Source of the DNA: Martinezella tropici
Lineage (GTDB): Bacteria > Pseudomonadota > Alphaproteobacteria > Rhizobiales > Rhizobiaceae
NCBI RefSeq assembly: GCF_003287875.1
Contig: NZ_QMKK01000024.1
Span: forward strand, 62,001-126,000
Length of the DNA: 64,000 nt
Direction of reading: 5' to 3'
A model generated the notes under the pieces. It worked only from the letters and a program-made list of their open reading frames with translations, had not been told where the DNA came from and made no database searches. Position numbers and translations under genes: made by a program. Shown one piece after another: positions 47,852-56,434 of the stretch (its first letter is position 1; each line of letters opens with the position of its first letter).

Positions 47852-48904
47852 ATGGACACTATTCGGATTTTCGATGGGCATAACGACGCGGTCCAGTTCA
47901 TGCTGGATTATAGACCTGACGGCCGCGATTTTCTGGTTCGGTCCGAGGCCGGGCATCTCGATCTTCCGCGAGCACTCGAAGGCGGCTTGGCCGGCGGATT
48001 ATTCGCGATGTATGCCGCGCCGGAACATAAGCCGGTGGACGATCTGACGATCACCCATGATGGCTACGAAGTCCGCTATGCCGAGGCCCTGCCTCCGGAC
48101 CATGCCCACCGGCAAATCGACGGGCAGCTTTCGGCCATAAGGAAGCTGATCGGGCGCTCGGGTGATAGAATCCGTCTGGCAACGAGCGTCAGCCAGATCG
48201 AGGCGGCTCGATATGACGGCGCCTTTGCCATTGTGCTCCATATGGAAGGCGCCGACGCAATCGGCCCCGATCTCGCCTATCTGGATAGCCTCTATGATGC
48301 CGGCCTTCGGTCCCTGGGTATTGTGTGGAGCCGTCCGAATATCTTCGGCTATGGCGTTCCATTCACCTATCCGAGATCGCCCGATACCGGACCCGGCCTC
48401 ACCGATTTGGGAAAGGATCTGGTTAGAAGATGTAACGAGCTGGGGATCATGATCGATGTTTCCCATCTGAATGAGCGCGGATTTTGGGATGTCGCCGCAT
48501 TGAGCACCGCTCCGCTCGTCGCCACGCATACCTGCGCCCATGCCATATGTCCGTCGACCAGGAACCTGACCGATCGGCAATTGGACGCCATTCGAGATAC
48601 AGGCGGCGTCGTCGGGCTGAATCTTGCCGTCAACGATATCCGCGCGGATGCCAATCTTGACGAGGACACCCCGCTCGAAGCGGTCATCCGCCAGATTGAC
48701 CATCTCAGCGCCCGCATCGGCGCGGATGGGGTCGCGCTCGGATCAGATTTTGACGGAGCGGTCATGCCTCGTGAGATCGGAGATGCAAGTGGCCTGCCAC
48801 GCCTCATAGAGGCCATGAGCAAGAGCGGATTCGATGAACAGGCTTTGCGAAAATTCGCCTATGATAATTGGCTTCGCGTATTCGGCCGCACGTGGCGGAA
48901 TTGA
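47852..48904 (+). CDS. Membrane dipeptidase family (renal dipeptidase-like) peptidase
   Basis: A 350-residue M19-type metallopeptidase. It has the first metal site DGHNDAVQF, the bridging Glu in HMEGADAIG, the His sites MIDVSHLNERG and VATHTCAHAI, and GVALGSDFDGAV with Asp. No signal peptide, so cytoplasmic; it would split dipeptides, possibly with a D-residue. ATG at 47852 starts MDTIRIFDGHND. Longer frames from 47630 overlap ycaQ and lack homology. Codon use is unlike its neighbours (several AGA/AGG Arg and ATA Ile), suggesting recent arrival. It sits at the left of a probable accessory islet. Confidence 0.88.
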   Translation: MDTIRIFDGHNDAVQFMLDYRPDGRDFLVRSEAGHLDLPRALEGGLAGGLFAMYAAPEHKPVDDLTITHDGYEVRYAEALPPDHAHRQIDGQLSAIRKLIGRSGDRIRLATSVSQIEAARYDGAFAIVLHMEGADAIGPDLAYLDSLYDAGLRSLGIVWSRPNIFGYGVPFTYPRSPDTGPGLTDLGKDLVRRCNELGIMIDVSHLNERGFWDVAALSTAPLVATHTCAHAICPSTRNLTDRQLDAIRDTGGVVGLNLAVNDIRADANLDEDTPLEAVIRQIDHLSARIGADGVALGSDFDGAVMPREIGDASGLPRLIEAMSKSGFDEQALRKFAYDNWLRVFGRTWRN

Positions 48905-48918
48905 TCCCAGGCTTTGTC

Positions 48919-49096
48919 ACCTCCCCCTTGAGGGGGGAGGTCGCCGCGTAGCGGCGGGTGGGGGTGATCGTGTGGAGCATCACCCCACCCCGGAGCTACG
49001 CTCCGACCCTCCCCATCGAGGGGAGGGTGGAAATCAGCAGATTTCCGTTGTGGCGATCTTGATGCCGAAGCTTTCGAGGCCGACATAGTGCCGCTC
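48919..49096 (+). repeat. Direct-repeat copy 1: palindromic REP plus ribB 3' tail
   Basis: This block recurs at 49759-49935 with about 11 differences in about 177 bp. The left part is a REP with two hairpins (CTCCCCCTTGAGGGGGGAG, and GGGTGGGGGTGATC with ATCACCCCACCC). The right part is a copy of the last 63 nt of ribB. A GNAT gene lies between the two copies. The 320 bp from 48905 to 49225 hold nothing else recognisable apart from the GNAT ribosome-binding site. Confidence 0.9.
49034..49096 (-). pseudogene. Truncated 3' fragment of ribB
   Basis: On the minus strand this reads ERHYVGLESFGIKIATTEIC and stop, against ERHYVGLEGFGIKIATTEIC in the intact ribB ending at 49873. Of four base differences, three are synonymous third-position changes. 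The frame has no start and upstream sequence (toward 49225) is unrelated to ribB, so it is a remnant. Confidence 0.9.
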
Positions 49097-49225
49097 AACA
49101 CTTGCAAGCTGCAGCAAAACCACTTCTATTAGTTCGGATGCAGCGCGTTTCAGACCGCCACCTCTGGTGGAGGGCATGCTCATGGGGGCGAATAGTCGGA
49201 GGAGCACCTGAAAACGGAGGGTTCG

Positions 49226-49756
49226 TTGTCGTCACCAATTCTCGAGGGCAGAAATGTCAGGCTCCGCCCGCCGTGTGCCGACGACGCCGAAGTGCGCTTC
49301 GCTTTGGGTACGAATGCAGAGATCGCGGAGATGTATGGCGTCAACAAGGAGGACATCAAGCCCGTCACCCGGGAGGGCGCGGCGCGATGGGTTCAAGGTA
49401 TTGCCGATCACCTTCACGCATGGGTCATCGAAATCGACGGCGCCTTTGCCGGCGTGATCAGATTGGACAACGTCAATCGCCAGGACCGGCGCGCGACGAT
49501 GGCAATCGGGATTTATGATCCGGCGTTGCTTGGCAAAGGCTTTGGCACGGAAGCGATTGCGCTTCTGCTGGATCACGCCTTTGGCGAGATGAAGCTGCAT
49601 CGCATCGGAATACGCGTGCTCGCCTACAACAAGCGCGCCATCCGAGCCTATGAAAAATGCGGCTTCGTCGTTGAAGGAAGGGAGCGGGAGACCGCTTACG
49701 TCAATGGCAGCTGGCACGACGACATCATGATGGGCCTGCTGGATCGCGAGTTTTAG
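49226..49756 (+). CDS. GNAT family N-acetyltransferase (RimJ/RimL type)
   Basis: A 176-residue acetyltransferase. RNVRLRPPCADDAEVRFALG opens it, the acetyl-CoA loop is GIYDPALLGKGFGTEAIALL, and HRIGIRVLAYNKRAIRAYEK then CGFVVEGRERE close it, typical of the RimL-like Acetyltransf_3 group. The target is unknown: protein N-termini, amino sugars or antibiotics are all possible. TTG at 49226 has GGAGG 5 nt upstream. It is flanked by direct repeats that include ribB ends, so it looks inserted. Confidence 0.88.
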   Translation: MSSPILEGRNVRLRPPCADDAEVRFALGTNAEIAEMYGVNKEDIKPVTREGAARWVQGIADHLHAWVIEIDGAFAGVIRLDNVNRQDRRATMAIGIYDPALLGKGFGTEAIALLLDHAFGEMKLHRIGIRVLAYNKRAIRAYEKCGFVVEGRERETAYVNGSWHDDIMMGLLDREF

Positions 49757-49758
49757 GT

Positions 49759-49872
49759 ACCTCCCCCTGGAGGGGGGAGGTCGCCGCGCAGCGGTGGGTG
49801 GGGGTGATCGTGTGGGGCATCACCCCACCCCGGAGCTTCGCTCCGACCCTCCCCCTCGAGGGGAGGGTGGAA
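49759..49872 (+). repeat. Direct-repeat copy 2: palindromic REP downstream of ribB
   Basis: Same REP as at 48919, here directly between the GNAT stop and the intact ribB stop. Repeat identity continues past 49873 into the ribB coding end, to about 49935. The palindromic arms can fold, and may serve as terminator for both convergent genes. Confidence 0.9.
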
Positions 49873-50976
49873 TCAGCAGATTTCCGTCGTGGCGATCTTG
49901 ATGCCGAAGCCTTCGAGACCGACATAGTGCCGTTCGCGGCTGGTGAGCAGCTTGATCGAGCTGACACCGAGATCCTTCAGGATCTGTGCGCCCAGCCCGA
50001 TTTCCAGCCATTCGCTGTCGCGCACCTGTGCCTCGGCATGGCTTTCGCGTTCAGCCTGGCGCGCCTTGCGGCCATTGTCGAAATGACCGACACCGACGGA
50101 ACCTTCGCGCAGGTAGACGATGATGCCGCGGCCTTCCTCGGCGATCTTCTTCATGTAGAAATCGACCGGACGGCGTTTGCCGAACAGATCCTCGGCGACG
50201 CTTTCGGGATGCAGGCGCACCGGGATATCGACGCCGTCGCGGATATCGCCGAAGACGACGGCGAGATGCTGCATCGGGTCCCAGGGCAGCGAATAGGTAT
50301 GGGCGCGTGCCTTGCCGAATGGCGTTTCGATATCGAAGCTGGTGCCGAGCTCGATCAGTGTTTCCTTGCGCTGGCGATAGGCGATGAGGTCGGCGACGGA
50401 GACGAGCTTCAGCCCGTGCTGCTCGGCGAATTCGACCACCTGCTGGCCGCGCGTCACCGTGCCGTCGTCATTGACGAGTTCGCAGATGACGCCGATCGGC
50501 GGCAGGCCGGCAAGCTTGCAGAGATCGACGGCGGCTTCCGTATGACCGGAGCGCATCAACACGCCGCCTTCGCGGGCAACCAGCGGAAAGATGTGGCCGG
50601 GACGGACGAAATCCGCCGGGCCGACATTCGGGTTGGCGAGGTTGCGCACGGTCAGCGTCCGGTCGTCGGCGGAAATGCCTGTCGTCGTGCCGTGCTTGAA
50701 ATCGACGGAGACGGTGAAGGCCGTGGTATGGGCGGAGTCGTTTTCCGCCACCATGGCGTTGAGGTTCAGCCGTTTGGCTTCCTCGCGCGGCATCGGCGTG
50801 CAGACGATGCCGGATGTGTGCCGGACGATGAAGGCCATCTTGTCCGGCGTGCAATGAACAGCGGCGACGATCAGGTCGCCTTCGTTTTCGCGGTCGTTAT
50901 CGTCCATGACGACGACGATCTCGCCGGCTTCGAAAGCCCGGATGGCATCGACAACACGCTTCTGGTCGTAAGACAT
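49873..50976 (-). CDS. ribB: 3,4-dihydroxy-2-butanone-4-phosphate synthase with degenerate GTP cyclohydrolase II-like domain
   Basis: A 367-residue riboflavin pathway protein. The N-terminal RibB domain (1-205) has the catalytic DDNDRENEGDLIVAA, HTSGIVCTPMP and MRSGHTEAAVDL, converting ribulose 5-phosphate to the four-carbon riboflavin precursor. The C-terminal half resembles GTP cyclohydrolase II, but the zinc cysteines are missing: the place of the family C-x10-C-x-C segment reads VRLHPESVAEDLFGKRRP. The cyclohydrolase half is therefore probably inactive. It follows aroC by 10 nt. Confidence 0.93.
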   Translation of the reverse strand: MSYDQKRVVDAIRAFEAGEIVVVMDDNDRENEGDLIVAAVHCTPDKMAFIVRHTSGIVCTPMPREEAKRLNLNAMVAENDSAHTTAFTVSVDFKHGTTTGISADDRTLTVRNLANPNVGPADFVRPGHIFPLVAREGGVLMRSGHTEAAVDLCKLAGLPPIGVICELVNDDGTVTRGQQVVEFAEQHGLKLVSVADLIAYRQRKETLIELGTSFDIETPFGKARAHTYSLPWDPMQHLAVVFGDIRDGVDIPVRLHPESVAEDLFGKRRPVDFYMKKIAEEGRGIIVYLREGSVGVGHFDNGRKARQAERESHAEAQVRDSEWLEIGLGAQILKDLGVSSIKLLTSRERHYVGLEGFGIKIATTEIC

Positions 50977-50986
50977 TTCGAATTTC

Positions 50987-52084
50987 CTACCTCTGCCGGC
51001 CCGTCTGGCCGCGATCCCTCAGATAATGATCGGCAACGGCGCAGGCAACCATTGCCTCGCCGATCGGCACGGCGCGAATGCCGACGCACGGATCGTGGCG
51101 GCCCTTGGTGCGCACATCGACATTGTTGCCGTCGGCATCGATCGACTGACGCTCGGTCAGGATCGAGGAGGTCGGCTTGATGGCGAAGCGCGCAACGATC
51201 GGTTCGCCGGTGGAAATACCGCCCAAAATGCCGCCGGCGTGATTTGACAGGAAGATGCGTTTGCCGTCATTGCCCATGCGCATCTCGTCGGCATTTTCCT
51301 CTCCGGTCAGCTCGGCGGACGCAAACCCTTCGCCGATTTCGACGCCCTTGACGGCGTTGATCGACATCAGCAGCGAGGCGATATTCTGGTCGAGCTTCCC
51401 GTAGATCGGAGCGCCGAGACCGGCTGGCACGCCTTCGGCCACGACTTCGACTACGGCGCCGATCGAGGAGCCGGCCTTGCGGATGCCGTCGAGATAGTCT
51501 TCCCACACCGGCACGATCTCAGGATCCGGGGCGAAGAAGGGGTTCTGGTCAACTTGAGCCCAATCCCAGTTGGCGCGGTTGATCTTGTGCTTGCCGATCT
51601 GCACCAGTGCCCCGCGGATGGTCACGCCGGGCACGACGAGGCGGGCAATACCGCCGGCCGCGACGCGTGCGGCTGTCTCGCGCGCAGACGAGCGCCCGCC
51701 GCCGCGATAGTCGCGGATGCCGTATTTGACGTCATAGGTATAGTCGGCATGGCCAGGACGGTAGCGCCTGGCGATCTCGCCATAATCCTTCGAACGCTGG
51801 TCGGTGTTCTCGATCAGCATCGAGATCGGGGTGCCGGTCGAGATCATCGTCTCGCCGTCCTCATCCATCATCACGCCCGAGAGAACCTTGACGAGATCGT
51901 CCTCGCGCCGCTGCGTGACGAAGCGCGATTGCCCCGGTTTACGCTTGTCGAGCCAGGCCTGGATGTCTTCGAGCTTGAAGCGGAGGCCGGGAGGGCAGCC
52001 ATCGACGACACAGCCGAGCGCCGGACCATGGCTTTCGCCCCAGGTGGTGACGCGGAAAAGATGACCGAATGTATTGTGCGACAT
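50987..52084 (-). CDS. aroC: Chorismate synthase
   Basis: A 365-residue FMN-dependent enzyme that makes chorismate from EPSP, the end of the shikimate pathway. [20 protein letters not shown], the [20 protein letters not shown] segment, [20 protein letters not shown] and [13 protein letters not shown] are all diagnostic. ATG at 52084 is chosen since the family begins MSHNTFG; an in-frame start at 52162 lies in the RIME region. Chorismate supplies 4-hydroxybenzoate for UbiA. It is upstream of ribB on the same strand. Confidence 0.97.
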   Translation of the reverse strand: MSHNTFGHLFRVTTWGESHGPALGCVVDGCPPGLRFKLEDIQAWLDKRKPGQSRFVTQRREDDLVKVLSGVMMDEDGETMISTGTPISMLIENTDQRSKDYGEIARRYRPGHADYTYDVKYGIRDYRGGGRSSARETAARVAAGGIARLVVPGVTIRGALVQIGKHKINRANWDWAQVDQNPFFAPDPEIVPVWEDYLDGIRKAGSSIGAVVEVVAEGVPAGLGAPIYGKLDQNIASLLMSINAVKGVEIGEGFASAELTGEENADEMRMGNDGKRIFLSNHAGGILGGISTGEPIVARFAIKPTSSILTERQSIDADGNNVDVRTKGRHDPCVGIRAVPIGEAMVACAVADHYLRDRGQTGRQR

Positions 52085-52157
52085 TGGAAACGACCGGTTT
52101 GCTGCAGCCCGATGAACAGACCGCCTTTTCTCTCTTGCAATTGCGGCACACTCATAG

Positions 52158-52232
52158 AGCATGATGCCGAAAAGTGTAAGCGGTTTTCGGGCGGCTCCGT
52201 GCTCTACTTATTTGATTCCAATGCCGGATGAT
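52158..52232 (+). repeat. RIME-like element, copy 3 (first module only)
   Basis: AGAGCATGATGCCGAAAAGT, then a spacer and GTGCTCTACTT, matches the first module of the copies at 10736 and 27154. The second TTTTAGGTC palindrome is absent, so it is a truncated form. It lies in the 415-bp divergent gap between aroC and the DUF1344 gene. The rest of the gap, 52233-52499, shows no gene and should hold the promoter of the DUF1344 gene. Confidence 0.8.
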
Positions 52233-52499
52233 CGAGGCCGGTTCTGCCTTGCTCATTCGGGGGCCAAAAAGCTGGCCAGACAAAATCTTTCTTTTCGCCG
52301 CCACGCAAGCGCCGCTCGACGCCGTCTTCCGCCGGGCAGCGGTATGGTAAACAAAGATTAATCCGCACTGTGGATTGTGACGGCGCATTCACCAATTGGG
52401 CGAGCGAAGCCACTATTGGGGGCAACTTCCGCCATATTCGGCGTGTTTTCTACACCGCATAAGAAATCACAATCAAATCGACCTGAAGGGTGAACGACC

Positions 52500-52760
52500 A
52501 TGCGCTTTTTTGTAGCGACGCTTTTGGCCACGGCAAGCCTGCTTGCGCCCGTCGCAGGCTTTGCCGAAAGCGCCGATGTCGAGGCAACGATCAAGAAAGT
52601 CGATGCGAAGAACTTCAGCATCACCCTGGATGACGGCAAGAACTATCAGGTGCCGGAGGATTTCGATTTCAATGGCCTGCAGGCCGGCGTGAAGGTCGTC
52701 GTTTTCTACACGGAAGTCGATGGCAAGCGCGTCGTCAACGATCTCGATATCGTTCAGTAA
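52500..52760 (+). CDS. DUF1344 family small periplasmic protein
   Basis: An 86-residue protein with a signal peptide (MRFFVATLLATASLLAPVAGFA, mature from ESADVEATI). The mature part is a small beta-barrel-like unit, VEATIKKVDAKNFSITLDDG, then YQVPEDFDFNGLQAGVKVVV, matching DUF1344, common in rhizobia. No function known. ATG at 52500 is preceded by AAGGG. It is convergent with the phosphatase gene. Confidence 0.85.
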   Translation: MRFFVATLLATASLLAPVAGFAESADVEATIKKVDAKNFSITLDDGKNYQVPEDFDFNGLQAGVKVVVFYTEVDGKRVVNDLDIVQ

Positions 52761-52872
52761 ATGCTGGTGCCGCCGGGCGGCCGGCGGCTGGGAAGTTATT
52801 CGAGCTCGGGAAAGGTCGTTCCGCCACGGTTTCGCAGATCCTCGCCATCCCTGTTCTCGATACGGAACCGCT

Positions 52873-53469
52873 TTACATCCAGCCGATGATTTTCATATGC
52901 GGATCGACCTTCAGGATCTGGTCCTGATGAATCGGGATTTCGGCGGCCTCTTCCTTTTCGACATCGCCGATCAGGCGAAACAATGTGCGGATGACGCCGC
53001 CATGCGTGACGCAGACGGTTGGCCGGTCGACGGATGTCAGCCACGAGCCGACGCGCCAGGAGAGGATTTCGTAGCTTTCAGCATCATCGCCGGGCGGGAT
53101 GAAATCCCATTTGTTCGCCTTGCGCTCGGCAAGACGATCGGGCTCAGTCGCCTTCAGTTCCTTGAGGGTGAAGCCTTCCCACGCCCCGAACGACAGCTCG
53201 ACCAGCCTGTCGTCGGTGCTGTAGTCCTTGGGCGGCAGGCCCATGGCGTCCCTCGCGATCTCCATGGTCTCGCGCGTGCGGCGCAGGGGGCTGGCGATGA
53301 AGTCGAAGGGCCGGTTTTCGAAGGCGAGGATTTCGGCAAGATCAATGCCGTTCTGCCGTGCCTGCTCGCGGCCGATGGCATTGAGATCGATGTCCCTTTG
53401 CCCCTGCAGGCGGCGTTCGGCATTCCAGTCGGTCTGACCGTGACGTATCACATAGAGGATGGGCGACAC
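52873..53469 (-). CDS. Histidine phosphatase (phosphoglycerate mutase-like) family protein
   Basis: A 198-residue protein. The phosphohistidine motif YVIRHGQTDWN and the second His in CVTHGGVIRTLF are present, with LQGQRDIDLNAIGREQARQNG and ASPLRRTRETMEIA giving the phosphate pocket. It may be a broad phosphatase or a mutase-like enzyme. Start is GTG at 53469. It lies 17 nt after the stop of fabI, on the same strand, so the two are likely one operon. Confidence 0.92.
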   Translation of the reverse strand: MSPILYVIRHGQTDWNAERRLQGQRDIDLNAIGREQARQNGIDLAEILAFENRPFDFIASPLRRTRETMEIARDAMGLPPKDYSTDDRLVELSFGAWEGFTLKELKATEPDRLAERKANKWDFIPPGDDAESYEILSWRVGSWLTSVDRPTVCVTHGGVIRTLFRLIGDVEKEEAAEIPIHQDQILKVDPHMKIIGWM

Positions 53470-53486
53470 GGTCAGATTTCCTGTTT

Positions 53487-54305
53487 TCAGTCCTTCGCGA
53501 CGGAAATGTCAGGCGCGTCCACGGCCTTCATGCCGACCGTATGGTAGCCGGAATCGACGTGGTGGATTTCGCCCGTGACGGCCGTCGACAGATCGGACAG
53601 CAGATAGAGGGCGGAGTTGCCGACCTCGTCAATCGTAACGGTCCGCTTCAGCGGCGCATTGTATTCGTTCCACTTCAGGATGTAGCGGAAATCGCCGATA
53701 CCCGAAGCTGCGAGCGTCTTGATCGGGCCGGCCGAAATCGCGTTGACGCGGATGCCGCGGCCGCCGAGATCGACGGCGAGGTAGCGTACGCTTGCTTCCA
53801 GAGCCGCCTTGGCGACACCCATGACGTTGTAATGCGGCATGACTTTTTCCGCACCGTAATAGGTGAGGGTGATCATGGAGCCGCCGTCATTCATGATTCG
53901 CTCGGCGCGCTGCGCAACCGCCGTGAAGGAATAGACGGAGATGTCCATCGTCTTCGTGAAGTTGTCGCGGCTGGTATCGAGGTAGCGGCCGGTCAGCTCA
54001 TCCTTGTCGGAGAAGGCGATGGCGTGCACGACGAAATCGATCTTGCCCCATTTCGCTTCAAGCGTGTCGATGACGCCATCGATCGTTGCCGGCTCGGTGA
54101 CGTCGCAATGGCCCGCCATGAAGGCGCCGAGTTCCTGAGCAAGCGGCTCGACGCGCTTCTTGAGGGCGTCGCCCTGCCACGTCAATGCGATTTCGGCTCC
54201 GGCATCCGAACAGGCTTTGGCAATACCCCACGCTATCGAACGGTTGTTTGCGACGCCGAGGATGACGCCGCGCTTGCCTGCCATGAGGCCAGTGGATTGA
54301 GCCAT
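53487..54305 (-). CDS. fabI: Enoyl-[acyl-carrier-protein] reductase (NADH)
   Basis: A 272-residue short-chain dehydrogenase-like enzyme for the last step of fatty-acid elongation. It has the FabI cofactor site KRGVILGVANNRSIAWGIAK, FVVHAIAFSDKDEL, and the active site Y-x6-K in MPHYNVMGVAKAALE. It ends with a FabI-type VTGEIHHVDSGYHTVGM. Triclosan-type inhibitors act on this family. ATG at 54305 has AAGGGAG upstream. First gene of the pair with the phosphatase. Confidence 0.96.
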   Translation of the reverse strand: MAQSTGLMAGKRGVILGVANNRSIAWGIAKACSDAGAEIALTWQGDALKKRVEPLAQELGAFMAGHCDVTEPATIDGVIDTLEAKWGKIDFVVHAIAFSDKDELTGRYLDTSRDNFTKTMDISVYSFTAVAQRAERIMNDGGSMITLTYYGAEKVMPHYNVMGVAKAALEASVRYLAVDLGGRGIRVNAISAGPIKTLAASGIGDFRYILKWNEYNAPLKRTVTIDEVGNSALYLLSDLSTAVTGEIHHVDSGYHTVGMKAVDAPDISVAKD

Positions 54306-54427
54306 ATTCTGCTCCCTTGAACTTTCGAATGACCCTGCCTATGGCATAGGCCGTTCCCCTGTTCAAGCATCGTAAAGATCATCAACTGTTAGGGATCGTA
54401 ACAAAGGGTGCTGTTGTCACTAAAATT

Positions 54428-55594
54428 TCACAGGAAAAGCCCTTCACGCATGCTACGCATCAGATCAGTAACCTTATCATCTGGTTTTTCCCAAAGCATC
54501 AGCCGCAATTCGACGACGAGATCACCTTTCCCGCCATTGCCATCGGGCAATCCCTCGCCGGGAATGCGAACGATCTGATCCGAACCGGACCAGGCCGGCA
54601 CCGTCAGCTTGACCGGTCCGTTCAGCCCCTCGACGGTAGCCTCGCAGCCGAGGACGGCGTTCTCGATGGTGACGGGCAATATCGTGCGCACATCGCTGCC
54701 GTCGAGCGTGAAGCGCCCGTCGGTCGACAAATGGACGGTGATGGCAACGTCGCCGCGCAGCATGCCCTGCAGTTTCAACCCCTGGCCCTTCAGATGCAGC
54801 ACCTGGCCGTTGGCGATATCCGTCGTCGCCTGGAAGCGTGCTTCACGGCCATCTGACAGCGGAACGGTGATCCACCGGCTCTTCAGCATGTCGTCGAGCG
54901 TCACGGTGGCTTCGGCGGCAACCTCGGGCGTCTTTTCCGGCGGCTTCTCCTGGACATTGCCGCCGGTAAAGCGGCGCACGAGCGAACCGAGGATGCCGAA
55001 GGTGGAGCGTGGACCGGCGGGAGAGGTTCCCGTCGCCAGCAGTTCCTCCTCCGTGTGCATTTCTTCAGCGGCGGTCGCGTAGGCCTCCTGCTGCTTTCCG
55101 GCGTGCTGTGCTGCGGTCTCGGTGGTTGTGGCTTGATCCTGTTGCTGCGCGCGGCCCGACTTTACCCCGAATATGCGCTCGACCATATCTTCAGGTGTCT
55201 CGCCTGCCGCATTGTGCTGAGCCGATGCTGCGGAGGCGGCTGCCTTGCGCGCATTCGCCCGGGCAAGCTCCTCCATGATCTTCTCGGCATTGGCGCGCGC
55301 GGCCTTCGCACGATCGGCAGCCTCGCGCGCCGCCTGGCGCTGCTGCATGATCGTCTGTTCCTGGCTCTGGCCCTTGGCTTCCGCCATGCGCGCGATCTGA
55401 TCGTAACGGCTGCGCTTCTGCGGATCCTTCAGCGTCTCATAGGCGCGGCCGATTTCGGCGAAACGCTCCGACGCCGTTGGATCGCCCAGATTGTGATCCG
55501 GATGCGCGGACTTTGCCAGTTTGCGCCAGGCAGCCTTGATTTCGTCGGCTCCAGCATCCTGTTTCACGCCCAACACCTTGTAAGGATCGCGCAT
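54428..55594 (-). CDS. DnaJ-like co-chaperone (CbpA/DnaJ C-terminal domain type)
   Basis: A 388-residue protein. The J domain is at residues 1-65 (MRDPYKVLGVKQDAGADEIK, with HPD in KSAHPDHNLGD). A long charged Ala/Glu/Gln-rich coiled-coil linker (about 75-240) follows, then a DnaJ C-terminal substrate-binding domain (SRWITVPLSDGREARFQATT, GQVLHLKGQGLKLQG) without a Cys-rich zinc finger. It would stimulate DnaK-type Hsp70. ATG at 55594 follows GCGGG; ATG at 55606 is also in frame. Confidence 0.9.
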   Translation of the reverse strand: MRDPYKVLGVKQDAGADEIKAAWRKLAKSAHPDHNLGDPTASERFAEIGRAYETLKDPQKRSRYDQIARMAEAKGQSQEQTIMQQRQAAREAADRAKAARANAEKIMEELARANARKAAASAASAQHNAAGETPEDMVERIFGVKSGRAQQQDQATTTETAAQHAGKQQEAYATAAEEMHTEEELLATGTSPAGPRSTFGILGSLVRRFTGGNVQEKPPEKTPEVAAEATVTLDDMLKSRWITVPLSDGREARFQATTDIANGQVLHLKGQGLKLQGMLRGDVAITVHLSTDGRFTLDGSDVRTILPVTIENAVLGCEATVEGLNGPVKLTVPAWSGSDQIVRIPGEGLPDGNGGKGDLVVELRLMLWEKPDDKVTDLMRSMREGLFL

Positions 55595-55910
55595 CTTTCC
55601 CGCCATTATTCATGGGTATGCCAGGCTCCGTCGCAGCATCCCAAGCAAAAACCAATTGATCGCGCTTCATCCCCTTGCTTCCCATTGGGGGGAGGCACGG
55701 CCGATGCGCGTATGAACCGATCCTGCGGGAAGAGTTGCTAATCAGGCGTTACGCCGGGCGGAAACCATCGGCTTCCATTTCCGCACATGGTTAGCCGATC
55801 GCTAACGACGAATGCCGAGAAGCCGTAATGGCATGGCGCATCGATCATCCTGCCGTTCGGCCAGGTCGATGGCACGCGGAAAATGAACGCGGAAAAAGAG
55901 GGTAAAGCGA
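55595..55910. other. Intergenic region without recognisable gene
   Basis: About 316 bp between two minus-strand genes. Long frames on either strand show no ribosome-binding site and no family resemblance. An inverted motif GGTTAGCCGATCGCTAACGA near 55790 could form a weak hairpin. I see no clear RNA gene or promoter. Confidence 0.5.
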
Positions 55911-56369
55911 TCAGCCGGCTTGCTGGAAACTCAGCAGCTGCCATTCGCCCTGACCAACGAGGCAGGTCCTGCCGGAAAAGTTGGCGATGCCCTGGTAGGA
56001 ATGGCGGCTGGTGCGGAACTGCCGGCAAACCACGCCGGATGCATTGCTTTCGACGATCGTGTCGATGACGCCGGCGCTGCCCGTGGAAGCGTTAGCCCAA
56101 GGAATGGACTGGCCGTTGAGCTTGTGAAGATCCGCGGAAGTGACTGCGTTGCGCACCGTGGTTTCGTCGGAAATGCTGTCGGTGGTCACAGGCGCCGTCG
56201 GCACCGTGCCGGTCGATACGCTGCGATCGACCTTGGCCGAGCTTAAATAGTCCATGCCACCGCCGACGCAGCCGCCAAGGGTGAAAAGGGAGACAAGGAC
56301 GACAGCCATCGTCACGCCTTTTGCAAGCTTGCGCTTTGTATGAACGGTCGACTTTGCTATGACTTCCAC
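55911..56369 (-). CDS. RT0821/Lpp0805-like surface lipoprotein
   Basis: A 152-residue lipoprotein. A basic n-region (KRKLAKG), a hydrophobic stretch and lipobox LGGC (Cys34) are present. The C-terminal region IPWANASTGSAGVIDTIVES, then VCRQFRTSRHSYQGIANFSG and CLVGQGEWQLL matches the rickettsial 17-kDa antigen-like domain. The start is GTG at 56369, kept because it supplies the positively charged n-region; an internal ATG at 56309 has a better Shine-Dalgarno. Function unknown; divergent from pdxH. Confidence 0.8.
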   Translation of the reverse strand: MEVIAKSTVHTKRKLAKGVTMAVVLVSLFTLGGCVGGGMDYLSSAKVDRSVSTGTVPTAPVTTDSISDETTVRNAVTSADLHKLNGQSIPWANASTGSAGVIDTIVESNASGVVCRQFRTSRHSYQGIANFSGRTCLVGQGEWQLLSFQQAG

Positions 56370-56434
56370 CCGAACGTTTTTGGCTAGCCAGAGGGGCCGG
56401 CGGTTATTGGGAATTGCGGAGTATTTGAACTAAT

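Noticed and set aside
50977..52100. FMN riboswitch before ribB
   Set aside because: ribB follows aroC by only 10 nt, and no RFN element motif is present there.
55738..56028. 96-codon minus-strand frame overlapping the surface lipoprotein gene
   Set aside because: Overlaps a better-supported gene in another frame and shows no conserved motif.
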